Shown here in pieces: positions 1-7,980 of a DNA stretch of 64,000 bases (position 1 is the first letter of the stretch; the number at the start of each line of letters is the position of its first letter). A program made the position numbers and the translations under genes. Under the pieces are notes generated by a model that was not told where the DNA came from, did no database searches, and worked only from the letters and a program-made list of their open reading frames with translations. Origin of the DNA: Acinetobacter sp. WCHA45 (GTDB lineage: Bacteria; Pseudomonadota; Gammaproteobacteria; Pseudomonadales; Moraxellaceae); the NCBI RefSeq assembly GCF_002165255.2, contig NZ_CP028561.1, positions 186,001-250,000 on the forward strand. The letters are read 5' to 3'.

Positions 1-139
1 CATAATCGCTGAAAAAGAACACGTCAATTTATTGATTCAGAAAAATTAAATGATGAACAAAATGAATTTAAACAAATTTCAGATATATACCATCTAGGTG
101 AATCAATGTATTCAAAAGCATTTAACAACTTCTCACTTT

Positions 140-167
140 GGCCTGCTCCCCCAGCAGGCCTTTTTTT
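140..167 (+). terminator. Rho-independent terminator
   Basis: GGCCTGCT and AGCAGGCC form an 8-bp stem with a five-base C-rich loop, followed by seven T. It probably ends a gene lying off the left edge. The 139 bases before it contain no start-to-stop frame that I can support. Confidence 0.8.
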
Positions 168-223
168 ATGCACAAAATCTGAATTTGCATCATGCAATTT
201 CAATCTTTTAAAAGGAAAACCAT

Positions 224-1294
224 ATGGCACATTTAGTTGAAACTATGGCATTTGTAGGACAAACCCCTTGGCATGGCCTAGGCAATGAACTCACACCAAA
301 CCAACCCATTGAGGTCTGGGCACAACAGGCAGGCATGGACTGGCGCATTGAGTCTTCGGATGTTAGCTACATGGCACAAAATGAAAAAGGGCAGAGCATC
401 ATCATGCCGTTTGAGGAACAACGGGTGCTGTACCGCTCTGATACCCATGCACCTTTATCCGTCGTTAGCCAACGCTTTCAGGAAGTACAGCCCATGGAAA
501 TCCTGCATTTCTACAAAGACCTGACTGAACAATCAGGTTTTGAACTGGAAACCGCAGGGGTACTGAAAGGTGGCAAGAAATTCTGGGCACTAGCTAAAAC
601 AGGACAAAGCTCAGCTTTAAAAGGCAAGGATATCAGTAATGGCTACATTTTATTGGCAACTGCCTGTGATGGAACCCTTGCCACCACAGCACAATTTACT
701 TCGATTCGTGTGGTGTGTAACAACACTTTAGCGATTGCACTCAAAGCACACAACAGCACAGCGAACAATGCTGGTGTGGTCAAGGTTCCCCACAGTACCC
801 GATTTGATGCAGAGAAAGTGAAACAGCAACTCGGCATCTCGGTTCGTGCATGGGATGAGCACATGTATGAAATGAAACAACTCAGCCAGCGTAAAGTGAC
901 ACAGCAGGAAGCCGCAGCCTATTTTGATGCAGTGTTTAACAATACCAGCCTGAGTATTGCCGAGCAGGATGAAAGTATTGTCCAGTTCTACCGTAATGCA
1001 GCAATGCCAAATCAAGTACCAGTAATATCCACAACGAACAAAGCTGACAATAAAACTGAACCCAATGGGCGTGCCATGTCCAAGGTGATGACCATGTTTA
1101 ATGGACATGGGCGAGGGGCTGAACTTAGCTCAGCCAAGGATACCGCCTACGGTTTGTTGTGCAGTATCACGGAATTTGTTGACCACGAGCGTCGAGCCAT
1201 GAGTCAGGACTACCGTCTTGATTCGGCTTGGTTCGGTGCGGGTGCAGTTGTTAAACAGCGTGGACTGGAACAGGCCTTAAGAATGATTGCCTAA
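224..1294 (+). CDS. DUF932 domain protein (phage/plasmid-like)
   Basis: A 356-residue protein of the DUF932 family, which is common on phages, plasmids and integrative elements. The N-terminus (MAHLVETMAF, then PWHGLG near residue 16) and the block ATACDGTLATTAQFTSIRVV followed by CNNTL (about residues 145-170) are typical. No catalytic residues are known to me for the family. Genetic context elsewhere suggests a role in DNA recombination or single-strand handling, and here a YqaJ exonuclease follows directly. The ATG at 224 has an AAAAGGAAAA ribosome site about 6 bases upstream. Function is inferred only from the neighbours. Confidence 0.8.
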   Translation: MAHLVETMAFVGQTPWHGLGNELTPNQPIEVWAQQAGMDWRIESSDVSYMAQNEKGQSIIMPFEEQRVLYRSDTHAPLSVVSQRFQEVQPMEILHFYKDLTEQSGFELETAGVLKGGKKFWALAKTGQSSALKGKDISNGYILLATACDGTLATTAQFTSIRVVCNNTLAIALKAHNSTANNAGVVKVPHSTRFDAEKVKQQLGISVRAWDEHMYEMKQLSQRKVTQQEAAAYFDAVFNNTSLSIAEQDESIVQFYRNAAMPNQVPVISTTNKADNKTEPNGRAMSKVMTMFNGHGRGAELSSAKDTAYGLLCSITEFVDHERRAMSQDYRLDSAWFGAGAVVKQRGLEQALRMIA

Positions 1295-1330
1295 ATTAGC
1301 CTAAGCAAACTTAACTCAAATTTATTTTCT

Positions 1331-1360
1331 AAAGCTGCATCTTCGGATGCAGCTTTTTTA
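1331..1360 (+). terminator. Rho-independent terminator with TTCG loop
   Basis: AAGCTGCATC, TTCG, GATGCAGCTT: a perfect 10-bp stem with the stable TTCG tetraloop, running into a T tract. It separates the DUF932 gene from the exonuclease gene. Confidence 0.9.
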
Positions 1361-1397
1361 TGCCGCAAATTTCCATTTTACCCACTAGGACAGTCCA

Positions 1398-2510
1398 ATG
1401 AATATCAATACCCAGATTCAATACACCCTAAACCATCCACCACTACAACCTTATTTACCGAACCTAAACCAACAGAGTCAGCAGATTGAAGTTGGGACAC
1501 GAAGCAAACGTCTACCCCGAAAAGCAAAAATACCCACAGCCAAACGCTTTGCCAACACCAAGCAGATGAACTACCAGCAATGGCTTGAAGTCCGAAAACA
1601 GGGCATCGGTAGCAGTGATGCCGCCACCGCCTGTGGACTTAATCCTTATCTGTCGATGCTGGAACTGTGGATGATTAAAACAGGTCGGATGCAACAAAAT
1701 ATTGAGGACGAAAGTGCAGGCTATGCACCCTTGTACTGGGGTAAACAACTTGAACCCTTGGTGGCTGAATACTACAGCATGCACACCAACCACAAAGTCC
1801 GTCGAGTCAATGCAGTGCTGCAACATCCTGATGAAGACAAACACTTTATGTTGGCTAATTTGGATTATGCCGTGGTGGGCAATGAAGAAGTTCAAATCTT
1901 AGAATGTAAAACTGTAGGCGAGTACGGCTCAAAACTATGGCGGGATGGTGTACCACTGTATGTACTATGCCAAGTACAACATCAACTCGCAGTAACAGGC
2001 AAACAGGCAGCACATATCTGTGCCTTGATCTGTGGGCATGAAACTAAAATCTTCAAAGTCACACGCAATGAAACCGTGATTCAACACCTGATTAATGCCG
2101 AACGTCACTTCTGGCAATGTGTGGAATCGGATATTCCACCCAGTGTTGATGCTTCAGATTCAGCAGCCAAAGCCCTGCAACAACTCTACCCTGAACAAGT
2201 ACCCTTACTGGTGGAAGACCTCACCCAAAATGAACAGGCCAACTACTTATTCAACCAGCTTATAGAGGAGAAGCACAAGGTTGAACAGCACCAGCAGTAT
2301 TTCGATGAGCTGAAACATCAACTGCAAATGATGATGAAAGAGGCTGAGCGAGCGGTATTTACAGGTGGTTCAGTCACTTGGAAAAAGTCACAAGACTCTA
2401 TCAGCCTAGACAGCAAATCCTTGCTTAAACAATACCCTGAATATTTACAGCAGTTTCCTCAAACCAAAGCAGGAACAAGGCGTTTTCAGATTTATCCCAA
2501 TGGTGGATAA
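1398..2510 (+). CDS. YqaJ-family (lambda-exonuclease-fold) viral recombinase
   Basis: A 370-residue nuclease of the YqaJ family, which trims double-stranded ends to single strands for annealing-type recombination. The family start block RKQGIGSSDA lies at residues 66-75. The PD-(D/E)xK active-site residues are visible as E119 (QLEP), D156 (ANLD) and E169/K171 (LECK), followed by QVQHQL at 192-197. About 60 extra N-terminal residues are Gln/Pro-rich and probably disordered. It lies 103 bases after the DUF932 gene, with a terminator between, so it probably has its own promoter. Together with the DUF932 protein it may form a two-component recombinase, which is an inference. Confidence 0.88.
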   Translation: MNINTQIQYTLNHPPLQPYLPNLNQQSQQIEVGTRSKRLPRKAKIPTAKRFANTKQMNYQQWLEVRKQGIGSSDAATACGLNPYLSMLELWMIKTGRMQQNIEDESAGYAPLYWGKQLEPLVAEYYSMHTNHKVRRVNAVLQHPDEDKHFMLANLDYAVVGNEEVQILECKTVGEYGSKLWRDGVPLYVLCQVQHQLAVTGKQAAHICALICGHETKIFKVTRNETVIQHLINAERHFWQCVESDIPPSVDASDSAAKALQQLYPEQVPLLVEDLTQNEQANYLFNQLIEEKHKVEQHQQYFDELKHQLQMMMKEAERAVFTGGSVTWKKSQDSISLDSKSLLKQYPEYLQQFPQTKAGTRRFQIYPNGG

Positions 2511-2544
2511 AGTGACCTAAAAATTCCTTCAAATTCAAAAATGA

Positions 2545-2596
2545 CAAAAGCCGCCCCTGTTCTTCCCGAGGGAAGAACAATATGGACGGGCTTTTG
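2545..2596. other. Nested hairpin in the intergenic region
   Basis: An outer pair CAAAAGCC (2545-2552) / GGCTTTTG (2589-2596) encloses a perfect 9-bp inner hairpin GTTCTTCCC-GA-GGGAAGAAC (2559-2578). There is no T tract after it, so it is not a standard terminator. It could be a structured leader for the next gene or a protein or recombination site. Confidence 0.5.
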
Positions 2597-2681
2597 CTGA
2601 TCGATCACATCTATTTATTCAATATTTCCAACGTTTCACATAAAGCAGTGAATCAGTAAGAAAATACCAGAGGACATACCT

Positions 2682-3578
2682 ATGATTAAAGGTTTAGCCA
2701 TCACACCACCTGTTTTAGGTCGTATTAGCATCGGCAAGATTGTCGAAAAGAACGGAAAACGACTGCCTGAACGGGACGACCAATTTACCATCACCAGTCA
2801 GATTCAGAACAAGGACGGCTGGGTGAAACATCCATTGGATGAGCAGTTACGTGCCAAGGCACAAAACCAGAAACTGAGAACCATACCTGTACGGATGATC
2901 TTTAATGATCCTGAACTAAACCTGCGGGCAGAGTACAGCCTGTTTGACCGCCAGACTGGACGCTTGATCTGTTCAGGCAATGGGGAAACCTGTCAGCGAC
3001 TTGGGCAAAATGGTATTGAACAGCATCTATGTCCATCCCCTGATTTATGTCCACTGGCGCAAGGTGGGCTATGCAAACCCTACGGTAGGCTGTATGTCAA
3101 TTTGGATGAATCAGATGAATTTGGCACATTCATCTTTAGAACCACAGGCTTTAATAGTATCCGTACTTTGGCGGCACGGTTGCGTTACTACCATGCTGCA
3201 TCAGGTGATTTGCTTTCATGCCTACCTTTACAACTGACTTTAAGAGGTAAAAGCACCACCCAAAGCTACCGTACCCCGATTTACTACGTGGACTTAACTT
3301 TACGTGATGGGATCAATTTACAGGAGGCAATTATCTCAGCCAAGCAGATGGATGAACAAAGCAAGGTGGCAGGATTTTATCAGGAGGCGTTGGATCATGT
3401 GGCACGGCAGGGTTATGGCAATGCAAGCTTTGAGGTGGGTGGAGAAGAGGGTTTGGATATTGTTGAGGAGTTTTACAGTGATGAATCGAAGCCAGAGCAG
3501 CAACAACAAACTCATGACTTAGGCCATGTTCAGGATATTCAGAAAGGTTTGCAACAGTCGGTACAGGCCTTGAACTAG
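2682..3578 (+). CDS. Cys-rich protein resembling recombination directionality factors
   Basis: A 298-residue protein of a family found beside DUF932 and YqaJ genes in mobile elements, often labelled hydrolase or metal-binding protein and related to the Gp3-like recombination directionality factors. A cysteine cluster near residues 93-130 (CSGNGETC, then HLCPSPDLCP and GGLCKPYG) suggests a bound zinc ion or iron-sulfur cluster. The C-terminal 50 residues are acidic and Gln-rich. The ATG follows AGAGGACATACCT, a good ribosome site. A possible job is controlling excision by the integrase or acting in replication/recombination. I cannot tell which. Confidence 0.55.
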   Translation: MIKGLAITPPVLGRISIGKIVEKNGKRLPERDDQFTITSQIQNKDGWVKHPLDEQLRAKAQNQKLRTIPVRMIFNDPELNLRAEYSLFDRQTGRLICSGNGETCQRLGQNGIEQHLCPSPDLCPLAQGGLCKPYGRLYVNLDESDEFGTFIFRTTGFNSIRTLAARLRYYHAASGDLLSCLPLQLTLRGKSTTQSYRTPIYYVDLTLRDGINLQEAIISAKQMDEQSKVAGFYQEALDHVARQGYGNASFEVGGEEGLDIVEEFYSDESKPEQQQQTHDLGHVQDIQKGLQQSVQALN

Positions 3579-3654
3579 TAAAAATAATTTCTTACGGAAT
3601 TGGCCTATTGTTTGAGCGAAATGCGCTCGCATCATTGATCAGGAGAAAAACATC

Positions 3655-3888
3655 ATGAATGCGTTCACAGGTCAAACTTTTCAGATGAACCAAATCATTA
3701 ATATTAAGCATGTAGTTGAATTTACTGCCCTTAGTCGATCTAAAATTTATGAAATGATCAATAAGGAGTCAAAGTATTATGATCCTACATTTCCCCAGCC
3801 TATACGATTGACTGAAATGCGCATTGGTTGGTCAGCTTGGGAAATCCATCAGTGGATTGAGTCTAAGTTGGAAAGCCGAGAAGAATAA
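3655..3888 (+). CDS. AlpA-type helix-turn-helix regulator
   Basis: A 77-residue AlpA/MerR-like DNA-binding protein. The helix-turn-helix runs from IINIKHVVEFTALSRSKIYE (about 15-34), and the family ending GWSAWEIHQWIESK is present at about 61-73. AlpA proteins activate integrase genes or act as excisionases in P4-type elements, which fits the P4-type integrase at the right end of this island. A strong GATCAGGAGAAA ribosome site precedes the ATG. Confidence 0.85.
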   Translation: MNAFTGQTFQMNQIINIKHVVEFTALSRSKIYEMINKESKYYDPTFPQPIRLTEMRIGWSAWEIHQWIESKLESREE

Positions 3889-3892
3889 TAGT

Positions 3893-3920
3893 GGGAGCTT
3901 TTGCTCCCTTATTTTTTTGG
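3893..3920 (+). terminator. Rho-independent terminator
   Basis: GGGAGC-TTTTTT-GCTCCC with TTATTTTTTT after it, directly behind the AlpA-type gene. Confidence 0.85.
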
Positions 3921-3950
3921 TAGAATTGAAAGAAATTACCAATGATATAA

Positions 3951-4538
3951 ATGAAACAGAATTTAGATTATTACGATATCAATGCATTAGCGTTTTTTGA
4001 GTCTACTTTTCAAGTGGATATGGAAAGCCTATACCAACCATTTTTACGCTACCTACCAGATCATGCCTTTATACTCGATTTAGGCTGTGGTTCAGGTAGG
4101 GATGCGTTAGCTTTCAAGAATAAGGGCTATCAGGTTGCTGCAACAGATTATTCAAAGGAAATGGTTGATAAGGCAAGTGAGTTAGCTGGAATTGATGTAC
4201 GTTTTGAAAGCTTCTATGAGTTATCTGAGCTAAATCAGTATGATGGTATTTGGGCATGTGCTTCACTATTACATTGTGAAAGAAAACGCTTGCATGAGGT
4301 ACTGGAAAAAATACTAAAAGCATTAAAAGTTAATGGTATCTGCTATATGTCATTTAAATATGGTGAGGGAGACCGTTACAAGGATGGGAGACAATTTACA
4401 GATATGGATGAATCACAGGCGCAGAATTTACTAAAAAATTTTGATAATATCTTACTGTTACAACAATGGATTACCATTGATAAACGTCCCGATCATAATG
4501 AAGATTGGCTGAATATCGTATTTCAAAAACAAAATTGA
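3951..4538 (+). CDS. Class I SAM-dependent methyltransferase
   Basis: A 195-residue Rossmann-fold methyltransferase. Motif I is ILDLGCGSGRDA near residues 41-52, the acidic end of strand 2 is VAATDYSKEMV (about 61-71), and the post-II region contains GIWACASLLHC. The fold is closest to small-molecule methyltransferases of the tellurite-resistance/ubiquinone type. It lacks the (D/N)PPY motif of adenine DNA methylases and the PC motif of cytosine-5 methylases, so it is unlikely to be a restriction methylase. The HNH gene begins 7 bases downstream, so the two are probably co-transcribed. Substrate unknown. Confidence 0.8.
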   Translation: MKQNLDYYDINALAFFESTFQVDMESLYQPFLRYLPDHAFILDLGCGSGRDALAFKNKGYQVAATDYSKEMVDKASELAGIDVRFESFYELSELNQYDGIWACASLLHCERKRLHEVLEKILKALKVNGICYMSFKYGEGDRYKDGRQFTDMDESQAQNLLKNFDNILLLQQWITIDKRPDHNEDWLNIVFQKQN

Positions 4539-4545
4539 ATAAATA

Positions 4546-5559
4546 ATGTCAGTATCTATACCTACACCACAACAGCAGCTCAAGTTCCTGAAACAAATCC
4601 AGCAAATTTTACATTCAGGAAGTTTTTCTTCGACTTATAAGTTTGCCTTGTTAATGAGCCTATGTCGTCTGGCAATTGAGCAGGGAAGTGATACTGATGA
4701 AAGCTTAACCTTAGATTATTTGGATGTTGCTGAAAAATTTATAGATTTATACTGGAAACAGACTCTTCCATTTTATTTTAATGAAAATGAACCGTTCCTG
4801 TTACAACAGAATAATGGTAAGCAAGCAGGAATTATCAGCTTAATTCACATTGCCCAACAAAGTTATAAATCTCTTGCCTTAGCCAGACGAGATCATGTGT
4901 ATTGGCTGCAATTGAAAAAGAAAGTGGCTGACATCGTAAGGAAGATGCCTGTAACTTACCTGCAAAATTTGAAAGGTCAAAATATTGAATTTTTATATCA
5001 TTTAGAGGATTCTCAAAAACAACTTATACTTTTGCCAAATGTCATGTATTGCTTACGTCAATTCAGTGAAATTATTGAAGAGCTATGCCAGAAAAAATGG
5101 GTTGATTTTGTCAGGTTAAATAAAGGTAATTTATTGGTTCTAGATGGCTTGCCTGATTTGGCAACATTCATGTTTGAACCAAGCCGAAATCAGCTTCGTC
5201 AAGTAGGAGAGTTCTTGGTTGACCTACAGGAATGTAAGTGTTTTTACTGTCAAAAGCCAATTAAACACAATAAGTGGGCTGTGGATCATTTCATACCTTG
5301 GGCTATGTACCCAGCAGATACAGGTCATAATTTTGTGCTTGCAGATGAGAAGTGCAATTCGGCTAAAAGTGATTTCTTGGCATCAGAAGAGTTTTTATTT
5401 CAATGGCAGGAAAGAAACCAGAACTTTGATTGCCTTATTACAGATGAGTTATCAAAGCTGGGTTTTCTGGCGAATATTCAACGTTCGCATAGTGTTGCGA
5501 GTTGGGCGTATCAGCAGGCAAAGGAGAATGGATATTTATTGTGGATAAATAAGCCCTAA
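4546..5559 (+). CDS. HNH endonuclease-domain protein
   Basis: A 337-residue protein with a helical N-terminal domain (about 1-220) and a C-terminal HNH nuclease domain. The zinc cysteines are in CKCFYC (about 229-234), the catalytic His is in VDHFIP (about 246-251), and the third part is GHNFVLADEKCNSAKSD. The N-terminal domain starts PTPQQQLKFLKQIQQIL and is not one I recognise. It follows the methyltransferase gene by 7 bases. The pairing suggests a nuclease effector with a modifying partner, which is an inference. Its end is 4 bases from that of the convergent endonuclease-like gene. Confidence 0.8.
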   Translation: MSVSIPTPQQQLKFLKQIQQILHSGSFSSTYKFALLMSLCRLAIEQGSDTDESLTLDYLDVAEKFIDLYWKQTLPFYFNENEPFLLQQNNGKQAGIISLIHIAQQSYKSLALARRDHVYWLQLKKKVADIVRKMPVTYLQNLKGQNIEFLYHLEDSQKQLILLPNVMYCLRQFSEIIEELCQKKWVDFVRLNKGNLLVLDGLPDLATFMFEPSRNQLRQVGEFLVDLQECKCFYCQKPIKHNKWAVDHFIPWAMYPADTGHNFVLADEKCNSAKSDFLASEEFLFQWQERNQNFDCLITDELSKLGFLANIQRSHSVASWAYQQAKENGYLLWINKP

Positions 5560-5563
5560 GCGT

Positions 5564-7474
5564 TTACATAAATTTAGAGTATCTATCTATAAGTAGTTGA
5601 CGGTCATGAAATTCTATAAAAGGTTTAAGAGCTAAATAAATTTTCTCTTGTAGATTGATGTCTATCCATGATTCATCACCATAGATACATTCACACATGG
5701 CTCTGAAAATAAGTTCAATTTCATGATTATTCATTAAAAAAATATCTTCTTCTACTCTACCTCTGAGTGCATTAAGAAGTTCCTCAAAATTTGCAAATTC
5801 TTCATTATAGAAATCGAGCTTTGAAGAAATATAAGAAAAATAGCCTTTTGCATTTTCGACTAAAGGAATTAGACAAAGATAGAGCTGTGAAATTTCATTA
5901 GTTGTGAAATAGGCTCGATTGCTGTGATGGGAGATGTAAAAAGCTTGAAGTAACTTAATAGTTTTCAATATACCTAAAGTCCGATAGTAGTGATCCTTTA
6001 GCAAAGCAAACTCACGAATGTCTCTGATATAACCAAAGTCTTCTAGATCCTTGAAACCTTTAATTCTTTTTAAGGTGGAAAAATAAGTAAAAATGCTTTT
6101 CTTTTTATCCCAGCTAATAACTTCAGGAATAAATCTCTCTGTTATCCATTCAAATGAAGTTTGACAAGACCACCATTGTTTTTCTGATACAGGGATTTTG
6201 CTAAGGGGCGGTTCCCATAACAAGGTAAGTTCATCTTTGTCATTGATATCTTCAATGTTTTCTGCCCAAAACATACCATGATAAACATCTTCTACAGGTT
6301 TATATTTTTCTCCTGTATATAGTTGTATGAAATTTCGAGATGCTGAAAATATATGCCATTCAGTGTCTCCATTATCTACATCATGAACGTTCGTAAATTT
6401 AATCATTAGGTCCCAAATTTCCTTGGACAATGTACATAAAGCAACGTATGTTCGACCATTCCTTGAAATAAAAGGAAAGTTATAAGCTTTCCATATGTCT
6501 TCAATTTTTTGTATTGCTCCGAGATAGGCAGTAGTAAGATTGTCTGCAACTTCTGTAATTTGTTGAATAACTTCAATTGGTAGATTAAAGTGACAGTTTT
6601 GTAAGTCTATAACCCCAGATTGATTTGATGGGGTACCAATATAAAATGGTCTATAGCGAGAGTGGATAGGTTCTCCTGAGTTCCCTAAGAAATTTTCTAA
6701 CATCCATTTGTTTTCTAGAATAACACTTACCCCATGAGCATCATGAGTTTTAACCGTAATAGTGGCAGAGCCGACATGGTTTTGTGTAGGTAATAAAGCC
6801 GAAATTTCAATCCACTTTTTTTTAATTTTCCAATTGCCATCTTCAAAAAAGGATTCGTCAAAATCTGAATAGTTTAATGAAGAGAAATCAAGAAATTCTT
6901 TAGCCGCTTCTCGATTATTTTCATCAGGATCAATTAACGCTTTATGTAATGTCTCAATAAAGTGAGTTCTAAGCATCCATTCATTGTAAAACTGACTTTC
7001 AGGAGCCATGGGAAAGAACTTGCTAACAATGTCTGGATAGGGCTGTGACATTATGGTTAAAGTTACGGCTGTCCATAACTCGGACTCAATTCCTAAAGCA
7101 TGTAGTTCTTTGTGTATCTCATGCCATTTCTTCGAAATATTTCTAGGTACTTCTTCTTGCGCAAGGATAATGACATATTTATTTATGTTAGGAAGTAAGT
7201 TGTTTTGTTTGAACTTTTTTATAGTTTTATCTAGTTCTTGAATTGATAAATTTCCCCAGCATTTGCATTCATATACAGCTAGCTTTTTAGGGGATTTTAC
7301 AAAATTGGCACAAATATCAAGCCCACCCTGATAGTGTCCATTACCTTTAATACGGTGAACATTGGTTAACTCTTTGTCTTTATAAAGTAGCCATTCGCAA
7401 TATTGTTCAAATTGCTTGCTGGTAAGTTGTGTAAATGGTAATGCAGTAGCATCGAATGGAATATAAGTTTTCAT
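5564..7474 (-). CDS. PD-(D/E)xK endonuclease-like protein
   Basis: A 636-residue protein. The first ~150 residues look like a Mrr/restriction-endonuclease-like domain: FEQYCEWLL near 22-30, GGLDI with Asp53, and YECKCW with Glu69 and Lys71, which is the D...ExK arrangement. The remaining ~480 residues are unfamiliar and mostly helical, rich in aromatic and charged residues. It stands alone on the minus strand, and its promoter must lie in the 87 bases before the AcpS-like gene's end or further upstream. It is probably a DNA-cleaving defence protein, perhaps acting on modified or foreign DNA. The function is inferred from the N-terminal domain and the defence-rich context. Confidence 0.55.
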   Translation of the reverse strand: MKTYIPFDATALPFTQLTSKQFEQYCEWLLYKDKELTNVHRIKGNGHYQGGLDICANFVKSPKKLAVYECKCWGNLSIQELDKTIKKFKQNNLLPNINKYVIILAQEEVPRNISKKWHEIHKELHALGIESELWTAVTLTIMSQPYPDIVSKFFPMAPESQFYNEWMLRTHFIETLHKALIDPDENNREAAKEFLDFSSLNYSDFDESFFEDGNWKIKKKWIEISALLPTQNHVGSATITVKTHDAHGVSVILENKWMLENFLGNSGEPIHSRYRPFYIGTPSNQSGVIDLQNCHFNLPIEVIQQITEVADNLTTAYLGAIQKIEDIWKAYNFPFISRNGRTYVALCTLSKEIWDLMIKFTNVHDVDNGDTEWHIFSASRNFIQLYTGEKYKPVEDVYHGMFWAENIEDINDKDELTLLWEPPLSKIPVSEKQWWSCQTSFEWITERFIPEVISWDKKKSIFTYFSTLKRIKGFKDLEDFGYIRDIREFALLKDHYYRTLGILKTIKLLQAFYISHHSNRAYFTTNEISQLYLCLIPLVENAKGYFSYISSKLDFYNEEFANFEELLNALRGRVEEDIFLMNNHEIELIFRAMCECIYGDESWIDINLQEKIYLALKPFIEFHDRQLLIDRYSKFM

Positions 7475-7561
7475 AAATTAATATTTATTGTAGATATCGT
7501 AATGCTATATCTGTAATTAAGCCATCAAAGAAATACAAAAGACTTTTTATATATAAAACAT

Positions 7562-7954
7562 CTATATGGAGGTACCAATTACGCTTGCAATTACTGTAGT
7601 ACGTGAATGACTTGTACTTACTGACCAGTATTTGATTCCTTTTTCTTCTCGTATTTCTTCTAGCTTCCGATATAGCTTAATTGATAATGATCCAGATGTT
7701 TCCGTCATTACCTCAATATCAGTAAAAGCTATACCATTTCCCCAACCGACTTTAAGTGCTTTCATTACGGCTTCTTTTACTGCAAAACGTGAGGAAAATT
7801 TTTCTATCATATTGGCATTAGCCTTTACCAATAATTGCTCATTTTTAGTGAAGTAGACATTTTTAAATTGGGTAGGGAAATGGTTAAAGATTTTAGAAAA
7901 ATCATCTAGATCTAAAAGATCAATCCCATGACAAATAATATATTGGCTCATCAT
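7562..7954 (-). CDS. AcpS-type 4'-phosphopantetheinyl transferase
   Basis: A 130-residue protein of holo-ACP synthase size and sequence, which moves phosphopantetheine from CoA to a carrier-protein serine. The metal-binding Asp is in CHGIDLLDL (Asp12), the core motif is RFAVKEAVMKAL (56-67, with Glu61 and Lys65), followed by GWGNGIAFTDIEV. The C-terminus has the expected WSVSTSHS strand. It is the last gene of the minus-strand operon whose first gene encodes an acyl-carrier-like protein. The obvious inference is that it is a dedicated activating enzyme for that carrier and not the housekeeping acpS, which normally sits with pdxJ/era. Confidence 0.88.
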   Translation of the reverse strand: MMSQYIICHGIDLLDLDDFSKIFNHFPTQFKNVYFTKNEQLLVKANANMIEKFSSRFAVKEAVMKALKVGWGNGIAFTDIEVMTETSGSLSIKLYRKLEEIREEKGIKYWSVSTSHSRTTVIASVIGTSI

Positions 7955-7980
7955 AACTATCTCAATTAAAGAATAAAATC

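Noticed and set aside
1..139. Open stretches before the first terminator
   Set aside because: One frame is open from 13 and runs on through the terminator into the DUF932 start, another ends at 49. Neither has a usable start or recognisable residues; possibly the end of a gene outside the window.
1..223. Left attachment site of the island
   Set aside because: No copy of the tRNA-Ser 3' end is present at the left edge, so the boundary is outside the window.
728..1108. 126-residue antisense ORF within the DUF932 gene
   Set aside because: Fully inside a well-supported gene, His/Cys-rich, with no ribosome site.
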